NCBI GenBank assembly: GCA_965661945.1
Contig: CBFIFP010000001.1
Location: forward strand, 1 to 64,000
Reading direction: 5' to 3'
DNA: 64,000 bases
Origin: JAJRPT01 sp965661945
GTDB taxonomy: Bacteria; Bacteroidota; Ignavibacteria; Kapaibacteriales; UBA2268
In this document: piece by piece, positions 1-7,364 of the stretch
How the letters are laid out: each line of letters starts with the position of its first letter
Numbering within the stretch: position 1 is the first letter of the stretch
The notes under the pieces: model-generated
Databases searched by the model: none
What the model was told of the DNA's origin: nothing
The model's input: the letters and a program-made list of their open reading frames with translations, nothing else
Position numbers and translations under genes: made by a program

Positions 1-117
1 TCAAATCCAACAAAAAATGAAGAAAAATACTATGAAATCAAACAAACAAAACTATCAACTTGGGACATTTATAATCTAACAAAACAGAAATTTCGGCGTT
101 TAAATAAATTTATTTGA
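1..117 (+). CDS. C-terminal end of a secreted protein, probably a T9SS sorting tail (partial)
   Basis: The window opens inside a reading frame that stays open for 38 codons and ends at TGA 115-117. The residues include NPTKNE near the start and WDIYNLTKQKF later, which resemble the NP-x-x-x and (I/V)YNLxGQ(K/R) blocks of T9SS type A sorting domains. The final block expected of the domain (GxYxxxV followed by K/R) is absent: the frame ends in RRLNKFI. The tail therefore looks shortened or frameshifted. The codons favour C-ending forms as in the tail of the next gene. The protein start lies outside the window, so its function cannot be read. Confidence 0.5.
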   Translation, partial: SNPTKNEEKYYEIKQTKLSTWDIYNLTKQKFRRLNKFI

Positions 118-207
118 AGTTATTAAGAACTAAATCTTAAAAATTTTTTAATTTTATTTAACAAATAATTGGCTCTTATATTTTTTAAATCAAAAAGAGA
201 ACTCAAA

Positions 208-2559
208 ATGATAATTTTTATACTAATTTCAATATTATTTTCGCAACATAATTATACTGAAAAAGATTTTAATCCAGATAATTATTATTGTAAAAGTAAT
301 TTTGCCCTAAAAATATTCAAACTTTCTGATGAAGAATTAATTTTTTATGGTACCGAAGGTGGTATCCTAAGAACTTACGACGGTGGGAAATCTTGGCACC
401 AAAATTACACTGGTTTACATAGTTCGGATGAGATTTTAAATCTGGTAGAACTTAATGGTACTATCTTCGGAGTTACAAAATTAGGAAAAATAATAAAATC
501 AGAAGATAAAGGAAATTATTGGGATGCTATTTACGAACAAGGATATACACTAACTGGAATAGCAAAAATTGGTACTGATTTATATGTTTCAACAACTGCA
601 AATACTATTTTTATTTCTTCAGACTTTGGTAAAACTTGGGAAACTCATAGAATTAATTTAGGAGTAATTAATCATTTATATGCTCAAGATGAAAAGTTAA
701 TTGGAGTTTTTAATAATGGTATTCATATTTTTAATAAAGATTTGTCTTTATTCAAATTCTTGGAATTTCCAATTCCTCTTGAAAAAGTTTATGTAAAATT
801 TGATAATTTTTATTACAATAGTAAAACAAGTATTGCAAAATTAAATTCAGAATTTGAATGGGAAGTATTCAATATCTTTGAAGAAGATAGGCAGTTTTCA
901 ATTTATCCCGAAGCTGAAGATATTAAAATTTTCACTCATGATAGGGATAGAATTAGTATTCGTTATTATCAATTTTTTAATTATTCAACATCTAAAAGTG
1001 AATTGACTGTTAATTCCGAATATAAAACGATTTACTTGAATTTTAGAGAATCATTACCATTTCAGATACTTGATGTTGATATGACTAATGATAGTTTTAT
1101 TTTTTCTGGTAACTTAAAAAAAATAGTGAAAGTAAAGCCACAAGAGCAATCTTCTAAATATGATTGGGAAATAATTTCATATTCAAGAATGCGTAATTTG
1201 CCTTTTACTTCTCACTCTCTTGATAAAATCAAGATTGGTGATGGAAATAATCCTTATTTAATAAGTACAACTGACAGAGGAAATTCATACAATTTAATTC
1301 CAAGTCCAACATATTTAGATTCTACAACTTATTTTGAAAGAATTGATACAATAACTCCTTACGTAAAGTATGCATTTCAAGTTGATTCTTTAAATGGATT
1401 TGTAGTTTTTCAAGATGAGGGAAGATTAAATTACTTTAATAATACTACTTCAAATATTACCAATAGATTTTGTTTTGGTAAAACAAATGATGGATTCAAA
1501 TCTATTGATTTGTTAAATATAAAAATTACTGGAATAAATGTAGTTGGATTAATGAATAACGAATTATATTTTACTAAACATTATGCTTTTGACCAACACG
1601 GAACTCCTAAAGGATTTTATACCACTCATCTTCATAAAATTAATATGTTAACTTATGAACTTGATACTATTTTTGTATTTGAGGATAGTTTAAAAACTAT
1701 GAATTTGTATTTTGAAGGGGATAAAATCTGGGCTGTAGGTCGCAATGATTTTTCATATAAAAACATCAAATTGTATTTTTCAGAAGATAATGGTAAGACA
1801 TTTGAATTAAAGCAAACCTTTGAGTTTAATTCAAAAATTAAAGCATATAATTTTACGGATGCACATATTATAAGAAATAAATCGAATGAGTTATTACTTA
1901 TTAATAATCATCAAATTATTAAATTAAATGAAGAAGACTATTCTTACGAAATAGATGAGTTTGAAAAGGAGATTAATATTATGAATTATGATATTTCGAA
2001 GAAATATATTGAAGACTTAGTATTTAATTTTACCCATATAATTGATAGTACTTGGGATAGAACAGCCCATATTGGAAAAATTATTTATACTAATGATGAA
2101 ATTCAATTTAATACACTTCGGAGTATTAGTATCCAAGGCACAAACACTCTTTTACCTTTTTTCTTTGAAGATGGAAGTATCTTAATGTATGGGACTGATG
2201 GAAATTTTAAATTCTATTTCCCCATCGAACCCGAACGCTTAGAATACTACTCCTCAGTCCAAAAAACCGAAAAACGCAATTATCTCTGGACAGAACCTCC
2301 TTACCCACAACCAACTAACAACATTGTAAAAATTGATACTTACTGGGATAGTGCTTTGCCATTTACGGAGGAACATATTGAAATATATAACCTAACTGGA
2401 ATAAAAATAAACACAGCGAACACACTTTCAATCCAAAAAGAAAGCAACTATAACGGAAAAATAATCTGGGACGCAAGCACTCAACACCCCGGAATTTATA
2501 TCTTAAAAATTAATCACGGCACCGAAACAAGAGTTAGAAAAATTATGGTGGTGGAGTAA
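208..2559 (+). CDS. Secreted beta-propeller (BNR/Asp-box) protein with T9SS sorting tail
   Basis: The frame is open from a TTG at 169, but ATG 208 is the better start: it follows an AAAGAG-like ribosome site and begins directly with a hydrophobic signal peptide (MIIFILISILF). The 783-residue product has Asp-box motifs (S/T-x-D-x-G-x-S/T-W), for example TYDGGKSWHQ near residue 60, SSDFGKTWE near 145 and SEDNGKTFE in the second half, typical of sortilin/Ycf48-like beta-propellers. The last about 75 residues hold a T9SS type A tail (EIYNLTGIKI, then GIYILKI and RVRKIMVVE). It is probably exported and attached to or released from the cell surface; the ligand is unknown. Codon use changes sharply over the last about 110 codons, from AAT-rich to AAC/ATC-rich, suggesting a recombined tail. 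Confidence 0.8.
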   Translation: MIIFILISILFSQHNYTEKDFNPDNYYCKSNFALKIFKLSDEELIFYGTEGGILRTYDGGKSWHQNYTGLHSSDEILNLVELNGTIFGVTKLGKIIKSEDKGNYWDAIYEQGYTLTGIAKIGTDLYVSTTANTIFISSDFGKTWETHRINLGVINHLYAQDEKLIGVFNNGIHIFNKDLSLFKFLEFPIPLEKVYVKFDNFYYNSKTSIAKLNSEFEWEVFNIFEEDRQFSIYPEAEDIKIFTHDRDRISIRYYQFFNYSTSKSELTVNSEYKTIYLNFRESLPFQILDVDMTNDSFIFSGNLKKIVKVKPQEQSSKYDWEIISYSRMRNLPFTSHSLDKIKIGDGNNPYLISTTDRGNSYNLIPSPTYLDSTTYFERIDTITPYVKYAFQVDSLNGFVVFQDEGRLNYFNNTTSNITNRFCFGKTNDGFKSIDLLNIKITGINVVGLMNNELYFTKHYAFDQHGTPKGFYTTHLHKINMLTYELDTIFVFEDSLKTMNLYFEGDKIWAVGRNDFSYKNIKLYFSEDNGKTFELKQTFEFNSKIKAYNFTDAHIIRNKSNELLLINNHQIIKLNEEDYSYEIDEFEKEINIMNYDISKKYIEDLVFNFTHIIDSTWDRTAHIGKIIYTNDEIQFNTLRSISIQGTNTLLPFFFEDGSILMYGTDGNFKFYFPIEPERLEYYSSVQKTEKRNYLWTEPPYPQPTNNIVKIDTYWDSALPFTEEHIEIYNLTGIKINTANTLSIQKESNYNGKIIWDASTQHPGIYILKINHGTETRVRKIMVVE

Positions 2560-2575
2560 GGGATTGTGAAAATAT

Positions 2576-3028
2576 CTAGAAGATATCGTTTGCATCTTTA
2601 AATTTTTGAAGTATTAATGTTATTTGTTCTTTTGTCATCTCAAGGTCATCATAAGGTATTGAGAGTTCTTTTTGCTCGTCGAATAATTGAATTTGTAGAT
2701 AGTTTTTATACATTATCTCTGATTCCTGTTCAAAGCTTTTGAACTCAATACGCCCAATGATTGCCCAAGGGTAAAGTTTATCAGTGCCTTTAATAAAAAC
2801 TCCTAACTCATTTAAAATAAGTTCAGGAGTTTTATTTTTTATTTTTTTATAAGTATAAATACCGATGAAAATGGCAAAGATTAGGTTCATACTTCCTGTA
2901 AAAAGATGAATTATAGAATGATTATTGAAAAATAGCATTGTTAAACCAATGAATATACAAATTGCAAAAAGCAATAAGCCAATTATTAATTGGGTTTTTG
3001 ATGAGCCATAAATTTTGTATTCAGTCAT
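2576..3028 (-). CDS. Small membrane protein with two TM helices and a PH-like domain (STM3941-like)
   Basis: The 150-residue protein has two hydrophobic helices at about residues 13-33 and 43-61, followed by a basic stretch (YKKIKNK) and a soluble C-terminal half. That half has a pattern seen in bacterial PH-like/STM3941-type proteins: a short strand with GVFIKG, then LYPWAIIGRIEF and a closing helix rich in E and K. Its function is unknown. Its ATG shares one base with the stop codon of the upstream DNA glycosylase gene (TAATG), so the two are translated from one message. Family assignment is by overall pattern only. Confidence 0.6.
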   Translation of the reverse strand: MTEYKIYGSSKTQLIIGLLLFAICIFIGLTMLFFNNHSIIHLFTGSMNLIFAIFIGIYTYKKIKNKTPELILNELGVFIKGTDKLYPWAIIGRIEFKSFEQESEIMYKNYLQIQLFDEQKELSIPYDDLEMTKEQITLILQKFKDANDIF

Positions 3029-3657
3029 TATTTAATTATTTCTCCGTTAATGTAACTCCAAAAAACAAGGTCTAGTTCGTCTAAGTCGATGTCAATTTCA
3101 TTTGCGAAATTAATAAATATTTTTTCAACTTCAAGATAACGCTTTTCTGTTGATATGTTTGGAATTTCAGAATATACTCCATTTTCTACGAGTAATCTTA
3201 AAATATGCCTATCTAAAATCCCTAATCCCTTAAATCCAATATTTCTAAGAAAATGTGATGCTTCTTTAAATCCTATTCCATTAACTGATTTAGCTATCTC
3301 ATTTCTTTTATTGATATTAGTCTCATTTGAATTGATTATGTTTTCAATTTCTTTCCAGTCTTCTTTAATTTTAAGCAATCTTTTTGCTTTTTGATTATGA
3401 AATCTGATGTAATGCTCCGGTGTTCTAAGTAGTTCTGCAATTATTTTAATATCATAATCTTCATCATAAAATTTCATCAATTCTAATTTTTTTTGAACTT
3501 GAAGTGCTGAAGTCGCTTTTGATTGGGGAGTGCAGATGCAAAAACATAATTCGTAAAAGTAAGAATTTTTTTCAACGCATTCAAATTCTTTAAGTCGCTT
3601 GATTATATCTAGCTTTTTAGATTTATAATGTTGTGTTAATTCTTTGTTGAGTTTCAT
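3028..3657 (-). CDS. ogg: N-glycosylase/DNA lyase, Ogg2 (archaeal-type 8-oxoguanine glycosylase) family
   Basis: This 209-residue protein matches the compact HhH-GPD enzymes of the Ogg2 family, which remove 8-oxoguanine and then nick the abasic site. The helix-hairpin-helix is at about residues 124-141 (VNGIGFKEASHFLRNIG), with K131 in the position of the Schiff-base lysine and D149 in ILDRHI as the catalytic aspartate. Length is normal for the family (about 205-220). The N-terminal CTPQSKA segment is also characteristic. It is the first gene of a two-gene unit with the small membrane protein and is divergent from thyX, so base-excision repair and thymidylate synthesis genes share a short control region. 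Confidence 0.9.
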   Translation of the reverse strand: MKLNKELTQHYKSKKLDIIKRLKEFECVEKNSYFYELCFCICTPQSKATSALQVQKKLELMKFYDEDYDIKIIAELLRTPEHYIRFHNQKAKRLLKIKEDWKEIENIINSNETNINKRNEIAKSVNGIGFKEASHFLRNIGFKGLGILDRHILRLLVENGVYSEIPNISTEKRYLEVEKIFINFANEIDIDLDELDLVFWSYINGEIIK

Positions 3658-3686
3658 TAATTTTAAAAAATGATAATTAATTTTAG

Positions 3687-3694
3687 CAAATCTA
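3687..3694 (-). promoter_or_regulatory. Candidate -7 element (TAGATTTG) for ogg
   Basis: Read on the minus strand, this is TAGATTTG, a match to the Bacteroidetes -7 consensus TAnnTTTG, 30 bases upstream of the ogg start. No clear TTG -33 element is visible at the expected distance. It lies back to back with the thyX element at 3707-3714. Confidence 0.4.
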
Positions 3695-3706
3695 TGTAAA
3701 AATCAT

Positions 3707-3714
3707 TAAATTTG
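3707..3714 (+). promoter_or_regulatory. Candidate -7 element (TAAATTTG) for thyX
   Basis: TAAATTTG fits the TAnnTTTG element used by the primary sigma factor of Bacteroidetes and ends 29 bases before the thyX ATG. The -33 region only has TTTTAG, so the upstream half is weak. Confidence 0.5.
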
Positions 3715-3743
3715 CTTAATTATAAATTAAAATTTAAAAAAAA

Positions 3744-4592
3744 ATGAATGAAGAAGTAAAAAATTTAGTTGAAAAAGAATATAAAGTTTTAGATAAGGGT
3801 TTTGTAAGATTGATTGATGTTATGGGCGATGATGCTTCTATAGTTCAAGCGGCGAGGGTATCTTACGGAAAAGGAACTAAAACTGTTAACGAAGATAGGG
3901 GATTGATTAGATACCTACTTAGACATAAACACACTACTCCTTTTGAAATGGTAGAGTTTAAATTTCATATTAAATTGCCTATCTTTATAGCTCGTCAATG
4001 GATTAGACATAGAACTGCAAATGTAAATGAGTATTCTGGACGTTATTCAGAAATGACTGATGAATTTTATTTGCCTGATTTAGAACAAATTAGACCTCAA
4101 TCAACTATGAACAAACAAGGTCGCTCTGATGATATGCTAGAACAAAATGTTGCCGCAGATATTAGAAAAACACTTCTCAATACTCAAGTAAAACTATTTG
4201 ATGAATATAAAGATATTTTAGACAAGGGCTTAGCAAGAGAATTAGCAAGAATTAATCTCCCGGTGTCTAATTATACAGAATGGTATTGGAAAATTGATTT
4301 ACACAACTTATTTCATTTTCTTAGACTTAGAATGGACGACCACGCACAATATGAAATCCAAGAGTATGGTAAAGTCATGGGGGAGATTGTGAAACAAGTT
4401 GTTCCAGTTGCCTGGGAAGCTTATGAGGATTATATTTTAGAGTCTGAAAGTTTTTCAAAAATGGAACTCAAGGCATTAAAACAACTTATTGACTTTTCAA
4501 AAATTAATTCTATAGATTCTGAAACTTATGGCTTAAAAAAACGTGAATATATAGAGTTAGAACGAAAGTTAAATAAAATTTCAAATTTATAA
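3744..4592 (+). CDS. thyX: FAD-dependent thymidylate synthase ThyX
   Basis: ThyX makes dTMP from dUMP using methylene-tetrahydrofolate and FAD/NADPH. The signature RHRxxxxNExSxRY is present at residues 88-101 (RHRTANVNEYSGRY), which forms the FAD/dUMP site. The 282-residue length is at the long end of the family (about 220-280) because of a charged C-terminal tail. ATG 3744 is the first in-frame start after the promoter; there is no strong ribosome site, only an A-rich run. The LolA-like gene follows after 11 bases and is probably co-transcribed. Confidence 0.97.
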   Translation: MNEEVKNLVEKEYKVLDKGFVRLIDVMGDDASIVQAARVSYGKGTKTVNEDRGLIRYLLRHKHTTPFEMVEFKFHIKLPIFIARQWIRHRTANVNEYSGRYSEMTDEFYLPDLEQIRPQSTMNKQGRSDDMLEQNVAADIRKTLLNTQVKLFDEYKDILDKGLARELARINLPVSNYTEWYWKIDLHNLFHFLRLRMDDHAQYEIQEYGKVMGEIVKQVVPVAWEAYEDYILESESFSKMELKALKQLIDFSKINSIDSETYGLKKREYIELERKLNKISNL

Positions 4593-4603
4593 AGGAAAAA
4601 AGT

Positions 4604-5341
4604 ATGTTAAAAACAATACTAATTGCAATTGCAATGTTTACTGTTTCTGCTAATGCAAATATAGCAGAGAAGATTATCGAAAAATATAATGATGCCAGAG
4701 GCGGATTAGAAGCTATTAATGGTATTCAAAACTGGCATTTAGAAGGTGAATCTTCAAATCCTATGACTGGGTCCAACGATGAGGTATCTTTTAAATTCCA
4801 AGGGGAAAATTCTTTTTGTGTTAAGCAAAATCTTAACGGACAAGATCATATTTTTGTTCATAATGGTACTGAAGGTTGGATGATTGCTCCAGCAATGCAA
4901 ATTGCAGAACTTAGTCCTTTAAATGATCCTATGTTAACTAGTATTAAGCAAAGCTTTAATCAACAACTGGGAATGGTTAAAGGGCTGTTTAGTAATTATA
5001 AAGAAAAAGGTTTAAAAGTTGAGTTTAAGGGTAAAGAAGATTTAGATGGTAAAAAAGTTAATCGTGTTCAAATAATTGACCCTAATCAACCTGAAGATGC
5101 TGGTCAAAATATTTTTGTTTTGTTTGATGCTACAGATAACCTACTGAAAAAAGTAATTATAACTTCTGAACAAGGAAATATAGATATTATTATTTCTGAT
5201 TATAAAAAAATTGGTAATTTTACATTTGCACATTCAGTTGAACAAGTTATGAATGGTCAGTCTATGTCAAAATTAACTTTTACAAAAATAGATGTAAACC
5301 CAAAATTTGATGCAAGCACTTTTGCTAAGCCAAAAATGTAA
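4604..5341 (+). CDS. Exported LolA/LppX-like lipoprotein-carrier-fold protein
   Basis: The 245-residue protein starts with a signal peptide (MLKTILIAIAMFTVSANA, cleavage likely after ANA). The mature part resembles the outer-membrane lipoprotein-sorting (LolA-like) half-barrel proteins: an N-terminal helix with EKIIEKYNDARGGLEAI, several amphipathic strands (EGWMIAP, KVNRVQIID, FVLFDATDNLLKKV) and the closing FTKIDVNPKFDASTF block. Such proteins bind acyl chains in the periplasm. Target and partner are unknown. AAAGGA at 4592-4597 is a good ribosome site for ATG 4604, and a strong terminator follows 36 bases downstream. Confidence 0.7.
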   Translation: MLKTILIAIAMFTVSANANIAEKIIEKYNDARGGLEAINGIQNWHLEGESSNPMTGSNDEVSFKFQGENSFCVKQNLNGQDHIFVHNGTEGWMIAPAMQIAELSPLNDPMLTSIKQSFNQQLGMVKGLFSNYKEKGLKVEFKGKEDLDGKKVNRVQIIDPNQPEDAGQNIFVLFDATDNLLKKVIITSEQGNIDIIISDYKKIGNFTFAHSVEQVMNGQSMSKLTFTKIDVNPKFDASTFAKPKM

Positions 5342-5377
5342 GTAACAAGTTTAATTATTTAAAAATATTAGTAATAG

Positions 5378-5402
5378 CCCATCTTTTAGATGGGTTTTTT
5401 TG
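5378..5402 (+). terminator. Rho-independent terminator after thyX and the LolA-like gene
   Basis: Perfect 7-bp stem CCCATCT / AGATGGG with a TTT loop, followed by a run of T at 5395-5402. Confidence 0.85.
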
Positions 5403-5754
5403 TTTTGGAAGAAAAATTTGCACCGTATTATTTAATTCCGTAATTTCCAGATATATTTCTTACAAAAAGCAAAAGAGTTGTATGCTAAAATGCTTTACTC
5501 TGTCAATCATATTGCCCTAACTCCTTATAACGCTGTATTTGCGTATTTGCGTACACTTATGCTTACCATTTCTTTACACACTCCAAAGAGCAAAGAAAAT
5601 TATTTTTTCAAAAATTTACTCAAATAAAATTCTATTTAAAATTTGTGAATTATTCAATTTGTTTAAGCAGAAATTTAGGCAAAATTTAATTTTTACTTAA
5701 ATTTCTATTTCTTATTTTTTAAACAAATTTTAAACAAAAAACGGAGAATTAAAA
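5403..5754. other. Intergenic region with a less AT-rich patch and a 45-codon open frame
   Basis: About 350 bases without a convincing gene. The patch 5410-5610 has more G+C than the flanks and holds a short frame (ATG 5490 to TAA 5625-5627, 45 codons) lacking a ribosome site and with atypical codons, plus a tandem GTATTTGC repeat near 5550. It may be a remnant of a lost gene. The last 150 bases are very AT-rich and lead into the ribosome site (CGGAGA) of the next gene. Confidence 0.4.
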
Positions 5755-7113
5755 ATGTATTTTTTAATATTAATTATTTCAAATATGAATTTATTATCAC
5801 AAATTCATATTGAAAAAAGCGATTTAGAATTAACACACTTTCAAATTAATGATATGATTGAGATAAACAATTATCTGTTTCTTGTTACTCAATTTGAAAA
5901 TAATGTTGCATTAGAAAAACTTGATTTGAATAATAATTCAATGAGTAATGATATTCTTAAAGAAAGTGGAATTAAAATTTCAGCGCAAGCAACTTTGTTT
6001 AAAAGTATCGATAATCATTTGTGGGTTGGTGACGCTGGAAAATTGTTAAAATTAAATCCAGAAAATAACCAATTTACAAACAATTTTAAATTAGATGATA
6101 TGAAGGACAGTACATCATATAGAATAACGTCTATTGCTGAAGATGAATTTGGTAATAAATATTGTTTGATGTGGCTATCGAAAACACTTTATATAACTAA
6201 TTCAAATGGAACTAAAATACATCACCAAATTTGGAATTTTGAATTATATAAACTTGAAAATGAAAAACTCAAACTGATTTATGAAATAGATAATGAAGGT
6301 TTTTTAGATTGTAAATTATACTATTCAAAAGGAATATTATATTTTTCAACATGGGGAGGATTTGGTTGCAATATTTATACTTATGATATTGAACTTCAAA
6401 AAATTCAAAAAATAGAACTTGAAAAACCAATTTTAAAGGAATTAAAAGAATGGGAGAGAATTGATGATTTTAGAGTTTTAGAGTTTTTTCAATTTGATGG
6501 TGAGATATATTCTATTTTTGAAATTAAAGCTGGAAGTGTATTTATAAAATCAATTGCAAAAATTGATTTTCAAAAAAATGAGGTAGAATATTTTACATTA
6601 GATAGAAATGATGAGCAAGATTATATGGCTAGTATTCAAAGCTACTATAAAATCGAAAATAAAATTTATTGTTCAACAAATTATCACACAGACAAAATGA
6701 AAAAATTTCAATATTTTGAAAATAAAGATTTTTATTCATTTAATGCAGAGCATATAAAATCAATAGAAATGATAACAACAAAAAGTCGTTATGAAAATTC
6801 TTTTGAACTAAAGAGATTAGACTTGTTTTCAATTAATCAAAACGTTTATAATGGAATGTTTATAGACAATAAAGGCACTTTTTATGGTGGAACAAGCAAT
6901 GGACTATTAAAAATTGATAACTTTTTAGAACCTACTTCTTCAGTTGAAAAGCAAGAAATTAATCTAAAAACAATTCCGGAACTAGTTAATGTGAAAAATG
7001 AATTGTATATTGAATCCGAATTTAATATAAATTCATATAAGGTATTTGATATTAATTTAAAGATGCTACTCTCGCAAACAAATCTAAATTCTAATAATAT
7101 GAATTTGATTTAA
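5755..7113 (+). CDS. Secreted beta-propeller-like protein, frameshifted within its T9SS tail
   Basis: ATG 5755 follows CGGAGAA and begins a signal peptide (MYFLILIISNMNLLSQ). The body is a repetitive, aromatic-rich sequence compatible with a beta-propeller (LWVGDAGKLLKLNPEN, FYGGTSNGLLKID). The reading frame stops at TAA 7111-7113 inside what should be the sorting tail. The remainder of the tail is encoded in another frame at 7101-7193 (EFDLKGLTIGIYLIELE, ending KLLKFIKN). A single missing base near 7095-7100, where AATAATAT would read AATAATAAT, restores one protein of about 478 residues. As it stands the product lacks the GIYLIEL block needed for T9SS export. This may be true decay, reversible variation or a sequencing error. 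Confidence 0.7.
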   Translation: MYFLILIISNMNLLSQIHIEKSDLELTHFQINDMIEINNYLFLVTQFENNVALEKLDLNNNSMSNDILKESGIKISAQATLFKSIDNHLWVGDAGKLLKLNPENNQFTNNFKLDDMKDSTSYRITSIAEDEFGNKYCLMWLSKTLYITNSNGTKIHHQIWNFELYKLENEKLKLIYEIDNEGFLDCKLYYSKGILYFSTWGGFGCNIYTYDIELQKIQKIELEKPILKELKEWERIDDFRVLEFFQFDGEIYSIFEIKAGSVFIKSIAKIDFQKNEVEYFTLDRNDEQDYMASIQSYYKIENKIYCSTNYHTDKMKKFQYFENKDFYSFNAEHIKSIEMITTKSRYENSFELKRLDLFSINQNVYNGMFIDNKGTFYGGTSNGLLKIDNFLEPTSSVEKQEINLKTIPELVNVKNELYIESEFNINSYKVFDINLKMLLSQTNLNSNNMNLI

Positions 7114-7205
7114 AGGGCTTAACAATTGGTATTTACTTGATTGAGTTAGAAACTCAAAGTGGAAGTAAACTATTAAAATTTATTAAAAATTAAAGGAGAA
7201 TGGAA

Positions 7206-7229
7206 ATGAAGATGATTTTTACTATTTAA
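7206..7229 (+). other. Seven-codon frame with a strong ribosome site
   Basis: AAAGGAG at 7194-7199 precedes ATG 7206, which reads MKMIFTI and stops at TAA 7227-7229. It looks like the first codons of a signal peptide followed directly by a stop, so it may be the leftover start of a deleted gene. It is not supported as a functional peptide. Confidence 0.25.
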
Positions 7230-7258
7230 GTTTTGTTCGACTAATTAATTAACAATTC

Positions 7259-7285
7259 AAAGGAGGGTTCGGCCTCCTTTTTTTT
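7259..7285 (+). terminator. Rho-independent terminator
   Basis: Stem AAAGGAGG / CCTCCTTT (7259-7266 with 7273-7280), loop GTTCGG, followed by T to 7285. It separates the frameshifted T9SS gene from leuS. Confidence 0.85.
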
Positions 7286-7326
7286 AATTCTTCATAACAC
7301 TTCTAATTTTTCAATCTTATTTTCGT

Positions 7327-7334
7327 AATTTTGT
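7327..7334 (+). promoter_or_regulatory. Candidate -7 element (TAATTTTG) for leuS
   Basis: TAATTTTG matches TAnnTTTG and ends 30 bases before the leuS ATG. The same CGTAATTTTGT context recurs before carB. No clear TTG lies at the -33 distance. Confidence 0.5.
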
Positions 7335-7364
7335 AGTTTAATTTTTACAATTATTATATTTATT

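Noticed and set aside
5540..5560. CRISPR-like short direct repeat (GTATTTGC)
   Set aside because: Only two tandem copies of eight bases and no spacers; no CRISPR array or cas gene in the window.
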